A DNA stretch of 64,000 nt, from assembly GCF_000005505.3 (NCBI RefSeq), contig NC_016131.3, forward strand, positions 34,525,001 through 34,589,000. Reading direction: 5' to 3'. The notes below the pieces were generated by a model. It saw only the letters and a program-made list of their open reading frames with translations. It did no database searches and was not told the origin of the DNA. Positions 37,620 through 48,618 of this stretch are shown here, one piece after another (positions within the stretch are counted from its first letter, which is position 1; the number at the start of each line of letters is the position of its first letter). The translations under genes were made by a program, and so were the position numbers. Origin of the DNA: Brachypodium distachyon. Taxonomy: Eukaryota > Streptophyta > Magnoliopsida > Poales > Poaceae.

Positions 37620-39092
37620 CTATTTGTCGTCGAGGCTCGCACCGATGGAAACGGTGCTCGCCTCGTTGCCGGCATGCAGGTGCACCTTCTTGACCCTGGC
37701 ACTCTCCTCCTTTAGTTTCATGCCCTTGCTGACACGCGGGCTGGAGGTGGTGCGGCCCCCGGCATCCTGCCCGGGAGCGGCTCGCGCCTTCATCTGTGTG
37801 GGTTGCTCGCCCGCAAGTGGATCCTCGTTCCCGGCAACGTCGTAGTCACCGGAATCTGCCACTGCGGAGGTCTTTACGACCTCGCCCACGCACAAAGCAG
37901 CGTCCTTCAGGTCGCACTTGATGGAGAGTACACCGTATGTTGACGACATTTTCATCACGCCATAGGCGCAATGCGTTGCCGCCATGAACTTGATCAACAC
38001 CGGCCGACCAATAATCCCGTTGTACAGCAACGGGGTGTGAGCCACATCGAAGACAACATGCTCAGTCCGAAACGCTTCCCGGGACCCGAAAGTCACCGGG
38101 AGCGTGATTCGCACCATGGGTTGCACCACTCCGGGGTTGATCCCTCGGAACGGGTCGGTGGGCTTCATCTGCTCAAGAGGCAGCTGAAGCTTTTCCAACA
38201 ACTTGGTGGACAGGAGGTTGAGGCTTGCCCCGTTGTCCACCAAAACCATGGTCACCGTCACATTATTTACGATCGGTGACACCACGAGGGGTAGTACCCC
38301 TGATCCCAAGGGACGAATCGGGTGATCGTCCGAGTTGAAGGTGATCGGCACATGCGACCACCTCAACGGCTGTTGTGCCTCCATGCTGGGGAGGAGGGCG
38401 CACACCTCAAGAGTGAGCCGCTTCACGGCAGCGTGAGACATGAGAGCGTACGCTGCCCCGTGGATGCAGGCGACGTCGCAGGGCTCCTGGAAGCCGGGCT
38501 CGTCGGCATCATCGCTGCAGTCATACTCACGCCGTTCGGCGCGAGGCTTGTCGCGTCCCCGGGGAGGCCGGTCCTTGCCGACGCGGGCTTGATCGCGACC
38601 CCCCCCCCCGGGTTCTCCCTTGTCACCGCTACTGGCCGCGCCCCGGCCCGCTTCGTTGCGGGGTTTGTTCGGGCAGTCTCGAGAGAGGTACTCGATATCC
38701 CCGCAGTTGAAGCAGGCCCCGGCAGTACGACGCTCCTCGTGGCGCTGCTCGCGCTTCTCCTTGATGGTCTGGAGTGTGCGGCAGTCCTGTGTGTGGTGGG
38801 TGGCGTTGGTGTGGATGGGGCCGCGCGCGGCCGCCGCCGGCTTGCTACCCGATGCTCCCGCCGACGCCGCCTTCTTGGTTGGCCTCTGGGGAGCCCCCGG
38901 TTCCGCGGCAAGCACTTGCTTCCCGCCGTGTTTCCGGGAACCCTTCTTCCCGGAGCCCTTGGGTGGGTTCGCCGCCGCTTTGGCGGCAAGCTCAGGCGCT
39001 AGGCGCCCTTCCTCGGCCATCGTGCATTTGTGCGCGAGAGCGTAGAGATCCCTGGTAGTCTGGATCCGGTGCGTGGTCAGCTTCTCATGCAT
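37620..39092 (-). pseudogene. gypsy element 2 gag C-terminus, zinc knuckle and aspartic protease
   Basis: 490 codons. CFNCGDIEYLSRDC is the CCHC knuckle with the usual His changed to S or L, so it is impaired. Protease follows with VDNGASLNLLS (active-site D-x-G changed from DTG/DSG to DNG). A C run at 38600-38609 may disturb the frame. Confidence 0.85.
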
Positions 39093-39263
39093 CTTCAGGT
39101 CGAGGACATTGATGGCGTACGTGTTGATGATGGCGGCCGCTTCCGCCTCTAGGATGGAGCAGGAGATGTTCTAGAACCTGTTGGTCAAATCCTGCAACGT
39201 CTCTCCTGGCTTTTGCACCACCGTGTGCAGCTCCGTCATGGTTCCTGGGCGCTTGTAGCCATC

Positions 39264-40283
39264 CTAGAACACGTTCACAAACTGCTCGCGCAGGTTAGCC
39301 CAGGAGGCAATGGACCCGGCGGGCAGGTTGAGCAACCAAGTCCTCGCTGATCCTTTCAGGACCATCAGGAACCAGTTGGCTCTGACCTTGTCGTCGGCAC
39401 CGATAGCATGCGTGCCCAACGTGTAGGTCAGGAGAAAGTCCTTGGGGTTCACGGTCCCGTCGTACGTTCCGAGCGTTGGCACTCGGAACTTTCGGGGCCA
39501 TGTCACCCGGCGCAGCTCGTGGGAGAACACGGCGCAGCCATCATCGGCACCCATGGGAGCGTCTTCCTGCTTCTCTGGATGCTGGTGCTCTCTCTCGCGC
39601 CGGTGCCGGCGCTGCAAGCGCTGGCGGAGATCCTCTTGCTGGCGGGCGTTCAGGACGCCTCGCGCGTCACCTTGCGTGACGGCCAGTGACGAGTCCGTGT
39701 AGTCCTCGGGGTCCTCGTCGTCTTGTCCTCCCGAGGGTGGAGGATGCTCTCCATGTCTCGAGGCGCGGGGTGCATCTCTGTGTCCCGGGTCCTGTCCCCG
39801 GCCTGAACTAGCCGGGCCGCCCTCACCTAGCGACTGTTGGGCAGCGAGCGCGAGGAGCGCGTCCAACTCCGCACTCCATACGTTGTGCGCTGGCGTGCCC
39901 TGCGGCAGCTCATAGCGCACCATGACACGCGCGGCGATGATGGCTTCCGCCGGGGTCTGAGCGGGAGGCTGCCGGTTCTCTGACCTTCTGCCGTCCGCCC
40001 GGTCACCCGGTGCCCTCGGTTGAGAGGGCCGAGATCCCATTGGCGTCGAACCCGTGAGCGAACTCACTGGCTGGCACGTGCGACGTTGAGGTGCCGCAGG
40101 CCCTCTTGGACGATTGTCCATCGACGCCCGAGGAGGTGGCGGTGGCAGCTGCGGTTGCTGACGTTGAGGGGACCACTGGTCCCCTTGTCCTTGCGACGCA
40201 CGCGCAACGTCATGGGATCGAGTGCGCATGGCCAGCGTGTCGCGCAAGTCGACCCAGGGCTTGTCTGCCTTCTTGGGTGGCAT
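39264..40283 (-). pseudogene. gypsy element 2 gag, N-terminal and capsid part
   Basis: 339 codons from MPPKKADKPWVDLRDTLAMR. A Pro/Gln/Arg-rich N-terminus is followed by the retrotransposon gag domain: VPTLGTYDGTVNPKDFLLTY, then W...LPAGSIASWANLREQFVNVF. A stop immediately after VF ends the frame; gag continues in pieces to 39092. Confidence 0.88.
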
Positions 40284-40360
40284 GGCGAGCTGATGTAAGC
40301 GATGTCGTTGGTGAAGAAGCTAATGACGCCGGCGGTCACCCGAAGTTCTTTGCACGCCCC

Positions 40361-40376
40361 CCTACCTGGCACGCCA
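40361..40376 (-). other. Primer-binding site of gypsy element 2
   Basis: On the minus strand TGGCGTGCCAGGTAGG starts two bases after the LTR. It is one mismatch from TGGCGCGCCAGGTAGG, a primer site known in many grass gypsy elements. Confidence 0.7.
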
Positions 40377-40378
40377 GA

Positions 40379-41230
40379 TGTCGGAGCACGGGTCTCCGGC
40401 ACCGGGGATGCTGGACACCCCCTTGTTGTTCGGTGAGGGGCGAGGCGAGTGCTCTGGCGATCGCCGTCGTGACGAAAGACACGAAGTGTAGACAATCGGA
40501 TTTACCCAAGTTCGGGCCACCCGGAGGTGTAACACCCTACGCCCCGCCTTTTGTATATTCACGAATTAGTGTGCTCTTATGGATTGCCCGGGGGGTTCCC
40601 GGGTAGGCTATTTGTCCTTCTAAGGGATTCTGCTACAAGTGGATCCAATACTACTTGTTACTGACCAAGGTTCGAACCCTTTGACCGGTGGCATTGGTCC
40701 TCCTTTTATAGGCAAGGGGATACCACAGGTGCCGATGCATGCAACGTGACACGTTAGCTATACGCGTGTCATTGCCGCAAAACTTACCCTACTGTTGATC
40801 CACGCTGGGCGCCATGCAGCGCCCGAGCCACTGTACACGGTAAATAAAATGGACTTATAGGGTAGCCGCTCTAGTCTTGCTGAGCAATACTAGCCCTGCC
40901 GATGTGACTCCTGTTAGTGCATTAAATGCACCGCGTCCGCTGTCTCGTCCTGTCTTCACTGTTTGACGGGTCCCACCTGCATGCCCGAGCGCGGGTTGCT
41001 AGGATCCCCTTCCCTGCAAGCGCACCCAGCCCGTTGACGGGGCAGTATGCCTTCCTCTTCCCGGGACCAGAGTTCCCGGGTACCCACCGAAGTGGGCACT
41101 TCTCTTGTTCCAACTCTTGGCTTTGCCTTTGCCAATAACCGTCTCTTTGGGGCGGGCTCCCTAGGCTTATCCTTCCCGGGAGGCCAACCTGGTGGGGCTT
41201 CGTCATTTGCAACCCACGCGTCACGTATCA
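40379..41230 (-). repeat. 5' LTR of gypsy element 2
   Basis: In plus orientation it runs TGTCGG...GTATCA, 852 bp, so on its own strand TGATAC...CCGACA. TG/CA ends and the adjacent primer site fix the inner boundary. The outer boundary is supported because LINE RT sequence (QYLGLSIP) resumes by about 41255. Confidence 0.72.
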
Positions 41231-41254
41231 GTGGGACCACGTGGGCCACTGGTA

Positions 41255-42760
41255 CGACAGTATCTGGGACTATCGATTCCGGAGGACGTATGAAGGATGG
41301 AAATTCAAAACGATAAAGGAGAAGATCCAAAAATGTTTGAGTGACTGGACGGAAAAATACCTCTCATGCGCCAGAAAAGAGGTATCGATCAAATCTGTCA
41401 TCCAAGCTATTCCCACTTACAGTATGAGCGTTTTCAAGTTTTCTGCGGGCCTTTGTGAGGATCTCGAGAAAATGACCCGGAATTTTTGGTGGGGTGATGA
41501 GGAAAGTACGAAGAAAGTCCACTTACTTGCTTGGGATAAACTGCTCAGACCCAAAAATCAGGGCGGGATGGGTTTTAAAGATCTCAGAATTTTCAATCAG
41601 GCGTGCTGGCCGACAGGCGTGGAGGCTCATTGTTCACCCTGAAAGCCTACCCAGGTTCCGAAAGCTAAGTATTACCCTAATGGAAACCTCCTTGGCACAG
41701 CCTTCATCCAAAATGCTTCTTCGGGTTGGCAAGGATTTATGCATGGCCTAGAATTGTTAAAGGAGGGGGCCATTTGGAGAATTGGAGATGGATCAAAAGT
41801 GCGCCTTTGGAGGGATAACTGGGTGCCACGAGGAAATCTCAAAGTCACAGGCAGAACGGGCCGTAATAGATTCAGATGGGTTTCAGACCTCATCAAGACC
41901 GACACTCAAGAATGGGATGAGATTAAGGTGCGGGAGACGCTGATGCACCATGACGCCGAGCTGGTTCTTAGTATCCCCCTGGTCAGTAGAATGAAAAAAG
42001 ACTTTGTGGCCTGGCACTACGAGAAATCTAGAAACTTTACGGTGCGCAGTGCTTACCGGCTCGGTCTCGCAAAGAGCCAACCCACGTAGGACCGAGCACA
42101 AGGAAGCAACAGGCTGGATGGGGATCGAGCTCTCTGGGATATTCTTTGGCAGATCAAAGTCCCACCGAAAATCAGAAACTTTGCCTGGAAGTTGGCCACT
42201 GAGTCTCTTGTGGTGCAGGTTAACCGCCACAAGCGGGATAAGCGCATCAGGTCCACCTGTGGCATCTGTGGTGTGGAAGACGAGGATGGATACCACGCTG
42301 TCATGAACTGCACAAAAGCCAGGGCTCTGCGGCAAGAGATGCGCCTACACTGGGAACTTCCCGCGGAAGAAAATCTCACTAACATTGGCTGTGATTGGGA
42401 TATTGTTCGCTTGAGTCAGATGCCAGCAAGGCAGCGGGCCTTCATGCTGTTCATCTGGTGGAGGGCGTGGCAACTCCGGAACGATATCATCTTAAAGAAG
42501 GCTGATGGCTCCATTAGTCAATCCACGGCTTTCATCATCAATTATGAAGCAACTCACAATAGTGACATGGTGAGCTCGGCTATGGAGGATAGTAAAGGAA
42601 AAGCTATCGTTGTGGGCTCGGTCAACCTGTTGGTGGCTCAACCGGCCCTCGTACATGTCCCATGGAATCCACCGGATGCGGGATGGCTAAAGCTCAATGT
42701 TGATGCAAGCTTCTCAGACACTGATGGCAGCGCTACTTGGGGTGGCATTCTCCGGGGTCA
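41255..42760 (+). pseudogene. LINE 2 reverse transcriptase thumb and zf-RVT region
   Basis: It resumes at QYLGLSIP, then shifts frame to GWKFKTIKEKIQKCLSDW, SCARKEVSIKSVIQAIPTYS and NFWWGDEE. The zinc-binding tail reads RSTCGICGVEDEDGYHAVMN (about 42247-42306). Frame breaks occur near 41288, 41615, 41750 and 42085. The catalytic palm is absent. Confidence 0.85.
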
Positions 42761-43124
42761 CTGAGGGAGGGCTATGTTCGCTGGTTATGGCCCTTTGCGG
42801 AAGTGCTTGGAGGCAGGAGCAGCTGAAGCCTTTGAATGCTTGGCGGGCGTTCGGATGGCAATTGCCTTCGCGGACAGGCCGTATTGGCCACCGATTGCGT
42901 CCGTGTGGTGCAGGGCCTCAATTCGAAGTTGGAGGACTTGTCCAATCTTGCGCCAGTCCTCCTTGAGATCAAGCTTGTTTGGATCCTTTGCTCAGGTAAT
43001 TGTGAGAAAGGAGGCCAGAAAGGCTAATGCCGTTGCCCACGAGCTTGCCCGGTTAAGTAGAATTAAGCGTAATCCAGACTTATATCTGGGGCCTGTCCCG
43101 GACAATATCTTGGCTTTTGCCTAG
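42680..43124 (+). pseudogene. LINE 2 RNase H domain (RVT_3 type)
   Basis: LKLNVDASFSDTDGSATWGG provides the first catalytic Asp. Then AAEAFECLAGVRMAIAF gives the Glu region, and ARKANAVAHELARLSR the final His/Asp region. A stop at 42762-42764 and frameshifts break it. The C-terminal RNase H is typical of one plant LINE lineage and is not seen in LINE 1. Confidence 0.82.
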
Positions 43125-43385
43125 ATGATTGTAAGCACCTTTCGTTTGGTTGAATGAAGTGTTCTTACCCAAAAGAAAGATATTTTTACAAAAGAATTTT
43201 CGGCATTTCGAAGGTCAACGTTTTTTGGTTCGGTTTTGGGTTGAACTGACCAAGTTGTGTACTAAAGATTTCAACTGGATGTTTTAATATATAATCGCTA
43301 CTTATGTTTGCACATTTCAAAACACTCAAACTAGCACTTACTATTTTTTGAGCAACCTGATTTGCGCAAATGTGCTGTCATTATT

Positions 43386-43482
43386 AATCCCTTCAATCCA
43401 TAAAAAGTGTCGCCCATTTTGTACTAAGTTAGTACAAATTTTGTACTAAGTGGGCGACACTTTTTATGGATCGGAGAGAGTA
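43386..43482. mobile_element. Stowaway-type MITE
   Basis: The near-perfect palindrome arms CAATCCATAAAAAGTGTCGC and GCGACACTTTTTATGGATCG lie within TA borders. The right end is GGAGAGAGTA, one base off the usual GGAGGGAGTA. A short loop repeats TTTGTACTAAG. Confidence 0.85.
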
Positions 43483-43933
43483 AAAATAATTTTATCATGT
43501 TTTATTTTTTATATACTTGTATATAAGGCGTTGGAATAACTTTTTGTAAATTTGTCAATTTTTTATTTAAATCAAAATTCAAGCTTTTTTAGCACCATGT
43601 AAACAATATTTGTGTACGAATGCATATGAGCTGCACCTAAGACCTTTTTATTGTGATCTGAAATTAATCCGCAGACCCTACACCCTAGCTACCAGCCTGC
43701 TTTTCCTTGAGACAAAAAGATAAAAAAAAAACCCAATACGGTACTACAGTACCAAGCACAGGACACAAAGATTGCATTGCATGGTCAACTGAGAAATAAA
43801 ACTTCTCAGGCAACTGAGCTAGAGTTGGTCCCTTATAACAAAAGAGAGAAAACATGTTCTGAAACAAAAGGGAAAGATGACAAATGAAGGACAATACTTA
43901 GGCTAAGGCTACGATGTTCTCTGGTTAGTCTTA

Positions 43934-44841
43934 TGGAGTGTTTGTTTCATGGGATCAAGAAGGATGGGAGATGGCCATCCTTGTGCTTGTTTCCTGGGAA
44001 TGGATGCCTCATTTTTTCGTCGACGAATACAACCAGGATGGCAATTGGCGGTGAAGGTGAAGGTGGCGGGTCGAGGAGGTGGCACGGGTGGCCAGAGGCA
44101 CGGAAGATGAAGAGGGCGGTGCATTTCCGATGCGGTGGTGGACAGTGGCGCCGAGATGACGCGTGGCAGTGTTGGGAACCCAATGGAGGCATATCATATC
44201 TCTTGAACATCTTTAGTTGCCTTGCACTCTGTCATTTTGATGTGCTAGCTTTGCAGATACATGAATGGATATTAGAATATTAAAAAGGTCGCTAAAAACT
44301 TTGTGGTGGCAAACAAAGCTGGAGCTGATAAGCAAGAGCTGGGACCATGGATGAACCAAAGGTTAGATAATTAATTACAAATTAATGTATGCAGCTATCA
44401 TATGACCAAATGGTAATAAGTGGTCGCCTCTGTGCTCTCATCAGTTGGTCAGCTGCAAAAAATGACTTTGTTTTTAGGATTAGCCATGATGCATGCCTTT
44501 TGGTCTTTTTTTCAAAGTTAAACCGTAATAGTTGCGCGGGGAAGCGGCGGTAGAGCTAGTACGCTGGTGAGTTTGAGAAAAGGGGAAAGAGAAATAGTGG
44601 AGCTCAGGCACGGCGCTAAACGATGAGACTCCTGGCTGCCGAAGCCTCGTCATGTTCTGACGATAGTGGATACGGCACATGCACGCCCACATAAAATGAA
44701 GCGATGAGAGCTCATCTAGAAGAAATATTTCCCTAAATGGGATCGCTCCATCCAGAATATCCATCTCAACAAAAAAAGGATGCCTCTTGTCCCTAGATGA
44801 ACATCTCCCATCTTTTTTGATCCCATGAAACAAACACCCCC
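43934..44841. mobile_element. PIF/Harbinger-type non-autonomous element
   Basis: The terminal inverted repeat is about 36 bp: GTGTTTGTTTCATGGGATCA plus GATGGGAGATG on the left, with its complement on the right (near 44800-44841). TTA is duplicated at 43931-43933 and 44842-44844. The 908-bp interior is GC-rich with no transposase. Confidence 0.75.
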
Positions 44842-44855
44842 TTAGGGCCCCCTTA

Positions 44856-45506
44856 GGGCGTATTTGCTTCCCTGCAGGACCACCGCTCGGACCGCAGCTG
44901 GGCTGCAAATTAAGTCTGCAGACCACTGATTGGTTTCCGCTGCAGCTCGGCGACGAAGCAGCGAATAGGTGGGCCGTGGGCGCTGAAAGAGGAGGAGAGA
45001 AGGTGGGCGGCGCGCGGATGTCGTGTCGCCAGACAGAGAGTTGAGGATGACGAGAGGAGGGGCGCTGGGATAGGAGATGGGGCGCAGCAGCGAGATGAGG
45101 GCGGTGCGCGGCCGTCGAGCGGCGAGATGAGGGGCCGCAGGTGTCGGCGGAGAGATGGGGTGCGGCGGGCTCCGGTAGGAGGAGCGCGGACGGTGGGCGG
45201 CCGACGGACGGCGAGCGGAGAGCGAACGCGAAGAGTCGAGCCTGCACGAGAAAAACGGAGCATTTGGGCGCACTGGTGATGCAGGCTCTGAGGCCTTATT
45301 TTGCATCTAGGCTACAACTGGCTCGTGCGGTCAGCGCAACCGAACAACATGAAATTTGCATCGCGTGTGTGAGCATGGTGCGCTCAGCCCAAACAAACTA
45401 AGGGTCATCTAGGCTACAACTGCCTCGTGCGCTCAGCCCAACCGAACAACATGAAATTTGCATCGCGTGTGTGAGCATGGTGCGTTCAGCCCAAACAAAC
45501 GCACCC
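44856..45506. mobile_element. Second PIF/Harbinger-type non-autonomous element
   Basis: The left end GGGCGTATTTGCTTCC roughly mirrors the right end AAACAAACGCACCC. TTA flanks it (44853-44855 and 45507-45509). It sits 11 bp from the previous element. The interior is very GC-rich with purely spurious open frames on both strands. Confidence 0.55.
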
Positions 45507-45508
45507 TT
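45304..45508. repeat. About 102-bp tandem duplication at the element's right end
   Basis: Copy one is 45304-45405 and copy two 45406-45508. Both begin CATCTAGGCTACAACTG and contain GAACAACATGAAATTTGCAT. They differ at few positions by eye. The terminal repeat CAAACAAAC is present in both copies. Confidence 0.88.
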
Positions 45509-46052
45509 AGTGTACGGCGTCTAGACTACAACCCAACCACACACACCTTCACGGTGCGCACACCCTCGCAATTCACAACATACTAATTACTATAAAAGAC
45601 TCATCATCTAGGCATAATTCCCAACCCATTCTATGATAATATTGTTTTCATTCCTTCACAAAATAACATAGAAACAAACACATTTGATTCTTATAACTAG
45701 ATCGATCCATATGCTCTAAATGGATAAGAGAGGTATGGATTTTCCGCTCAGTTTTAATTTTTTTCTTTTCTTTCTGTTTGGACAAGAAGATTTTTGACTA
45801 AGACTGGGTTTGATTCTACTTTCCTATTTCTCAAAAACAACTTCTCTCATCAGCTATTTCGTGTTGCCCCCCCTGAAATATCACTTTTCGGGTCAAATAC
45901 CCCCCAGCTTTTGCTATGGGGCTGGCAGGTTCACTCCTTGCCATGAATAGGGCTGGCTCCTTCCCCGAGATAGATAGAAGCCAAGCCCACTACGCGGTGC
46001 GAACTCCTAAAGAAGAGAATGAACTTACTCTTTCACATCTCATCACCGATGG
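45507..46052. other. Intergenic, probable flank of a CACTA-like element
   Basis: AT-rich to about 45850, then a GC-richer stretch to the hAT insertion. No gene is recognised. The last bases (CATCACCGATGG) share the style of the repeats that resume at 48619, so they probably belong to the same host sequence. Confidence 0.35.
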
Positions 46053-46349
46053 CATGGGCAGACCCAGGAAAAAACTCAAGAGGGGGCAAAAATATATGCC
46101 ATATATTCTGATGTGCATCAGCTAAGAAGGCAAGCATCCATAGAAACTAAATTATATGCATTATCCATACAAAAAGATGTTTTATAGTGATATGAAGAAA
46201 ATACCTTGTTCCGAAGTTGCAAAAGATAACATCGACACATCTTTCTAAGTTCTAACAAGCTAGCCTATAACCCGCGAGAAGAAAAAGATGTTTAATTTTT
46301 AAATCGAGGTCACAATTACATGAGGAAAAGAGCATTTGCACATTACCTT

Positions 46350-47995
46350 TCGTTTCATCCACGAACCTCATGAAAACGTTTAACTATCACTCCATTGGGA
46401 ATTCTGTCCAGCAACTCTTTTCTACAAAGAAAATAAGGCTATGGCTTATGGTTCATAAAGTCATCGCTGATTTTGTTACCGAGAGCATTTTTGACTATCT
46501 TCATAGCTGAGAAGCACCTCTCAACGGTTGCATTGCCAACGGGCAGAGTTAGTGCTAGCTTTACAAGTCGGTAACTAAAGGATAAGAAGTATGCTTCTTT
46601 GTAGTCACCATCAGTTCAGCCAGACCCACAATATTTTCCAAGCTAGAAAACCTTGTATCATGGGTTACATTATCCAAGTAGAGATGAAGTTCATGCTCAA
46701 GAATCGTCAAATCGTTGAAGTCATCAGGATAAAACTAAGCAAATTTCAGCAACTTCTCATCATTGAAGTGACAAAAGTGACCAGTTGGACTCAAAGCATG
46801 CATACAACAAAGCAACTTAGAATTTGTATCATTGAATCTGCCATTTAACTCTTCTACCAACATGTCTAGGACAACAAAGAAACAATCAATCCGATAATGA
46901 TGCTCTTGCTAATACCAGTCCTTTGCCTTCTCTTCTTTGGATTCACATAATCACTTCCCATGTCCATCACTGAGATGTCATATTTCTCACAAAAAGAACA
47001 TACTTTGCTCAGAGATCATTCCAACCTTGCTCACACCTAAAATTTTGTAGCTCTCTCTTTGTAGATTCCACATCTAACATGGCATTGACAATGTCAATAT
47101 CCTTTCTCTAAAATATTTTTGATGGCCCATTTGTCAAAGCAAATATAATCGTCATCATGTGTAGATAGAATGGAGTCAAATGATTGAAAATATTTCAAAA
47201 TTCCACGGGCTTGACGTTTCTTAATAGGATCTGAACTATCTTCCTCAACATATTCCAGCACTTTAACCACCGAAGGGAACATCTTTGACAAACCTACCAA
47301 AGTTCTGTAGTGAGAATTCCATCTAGTATCTCCCGGCCTTTGAAGAGAAAGCTCTTGATTTAGTCCACTTCCTGTAGCAATCTCTCCCTTACCGGTTGCT
47401 TTCCTTCTTCTTGATGATTCTCTCTAAGTTTATCCTTTCTCTTGCAATGATCCAACAACATTTCAGTTGCTTTCCTTCTTCTTGATGATTCTCTCTAAGT
47501 TTATCCTTTCTCTTGCAATGATCCAACAACATTCATTGTAAATGATATCATCAATAAAATCTCCAACATCAATTATTTTCTTTGCAATAGCCACGACAAC
47601 CAAGTTAAGCTTGTGAGCAAAACAATGTACATAATAGCTGAACTGTTCTCTCTCATAATTTTGACTTGCAAACCATTAAACTCACCGGCCATGTTGATTA
47701 CTCCATCATAACCTTGTCCTCTCACTTATTTTAGACTTAAACCAAACTCGGCAATGATAAGATCAATTTCAGATTTCAGAATAGCTGTTGTCTCCTCCAC
47801 ATGAACAACACCAACAAACCTCTCTTTTGTCACTCCACATTTACTCGCATATCTTAAAACCACTGCCATCTGTTCTTTGTCAGAAACATCCCAACACTCA
47901 TCAACCAATAAACTGAAGACATCAGTGCAAATTTCTTGCAAAATTTCTTTTGCAAAACAATCATTGATGCTTTTCTGAATTTTCAGAGACAACAT
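46350..47995 (-). pseudogene. hAT transposase pseudogene with C-terminal dimerisation domain
   Basis: Read on the minus strand. The N-terminal piece (47995-47726) contains VFSLLVDECWDVSDKEQMAV and RFVGVVHVEETT, then a degenerate RGQGYDG-type block near 47710. The middle piece is at 47300-47094 (VLEYVEEDSSDPIKKRQARG). Near 46590-46371 lies the hATC block LALTLPVGNATVERCFSAMK, then NALGNKISDDF. Similar proteins are annotated as TTF-type or MYM-type zinc-finger proteins. Many stops and a 71-bp duplication make it non-functional. Confidence 0.85.
47395..47533. repeat. 71-bp tandem duplication inside the hAT transposase
   Basis: GTTGCTTTCCTTCTTCTTGA starts at 47395 and again at 47466. The copies are nearly identical through CAATGATCCAACAACATT. 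71 is not a multiple of three, so the duplication shifts the frame. It is recent, because no substitutions are obvious. Confidence 0.9.
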
Positions 47996-48618
47996 TTGAT
48001 TATTCTATGGGGCATTTTTAATGCCTTGGCTACCATCGTTCTGACTAATAGTATACTCCATCAGCTGCCTATAATTTCCTTTATTTACTGACTCTTCAGA
48101 TTGACGAGACTAACTGACTAAGAAATTGCAGGCAAGGCGATTGCAGGAGTTGGGGAAATTCCTGATCATACTGTCTGAACTCTGAAGAACAGAAGAAAAC
48201 CCCAGAATTGGGGGCTCCAGAATTGGGGGATGGCTCGCGGGTCGCGGCGTCCCTGCGTGCGGCCAGGGAGCAAACACCTGCCCTTGTATGGCTTGCTAGG
48301 AACACGGACGGTCGAAGCACCGGAGCCACGGAGGGCCAGGCGCAGGCGCGGCGAGGGTGGGTGGCATCGGTAGTGCGATGGAGCCTGGAATGATTGAGTA
48401 CTCAGAACGATAGATTCCTTCGGTGTGAAGCTTCGTTGAGTGTGGTGCGTGGTAATGTGTTTTCAACATGGGCCCGGGGGGCAATTGATGGGCTGGAGTG
48501 GGGGCAAATGGTTGGGCTGGAGGGGAGGCATTTGTCTTATTCCTTGGGCCTATAAAAAGGGCCGGAAAAACGAGTGGGAGCAGGTGCTCCCATGGGCTTC
48601 AATGTGGGTCCGCCCATG

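Larger units (their letters stand above)
37036..41230 (-). mobile_element. Ty3/gypsy retrotransposon 2, 3' half lost, inside LINE 2
   Basis: Minus-strand order is LTR (41230-40379), primer site, gag, zinc knuckle, protease, RT. It breaks at 37036, right where the catalytic Y-x-DD should follow AYI. The rest of RT, RNase H, integrase and the second LTR are missing, together with a LINE segment. This suggests one deletion spanning the element's far end and adjoining LINE. The GC content is far above that of the LINE. Confidence 0.85.
36109..43179 (+). mobile_element. LINE 2: non-LTR retrotransposon with RNase H, nested and internally deleted
   Basis: A perfect 16-bp target duplication, ATATTTTTACAAAAGA, lies at 36093-36108 and 43180-43195. 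Inside are the ORF1 C-terminus, endonuclease start, an inserted gypsy fragment (about 37036-41230), the RT end, zf-RVT and an RNase H domain. The 3' end is A-rich (CCCAAAAGAAAG). About 2 kb of LINE (rest of endonuclease, RT fingers and palm) is missing at the gypsy junction. Confidence 0.85.
46053..48618 (-). mobile_element. hAT DNA transposon (TTF/ZMYM1-like transposase family)
   Basis: The 14-bp terminal inverted repeat CATGGGC(A/G)GACCCA starts at 46053, with its complement ending at 48618. An 8-bp target duplication ACCGATGG lies at 46045-46052 and 48619-48626. 8-bp duplications define hAT insertions. Length is 2566 bp, shorter than expected for an autonomous copy. Confidence 0.9.

Noticed and set aside
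38322..39045. Plus-strand frames across gypsy element 2
   Set aside because: The minus strand encodes recognisable gag, zinc knuckle and protease; the plus frames are shadows.
44480..45306. Ser/Pro/Arg-rich minus frames
   Set aside because: They span two Harbinger-type elements and the gap between them, so they cannot be one gene.
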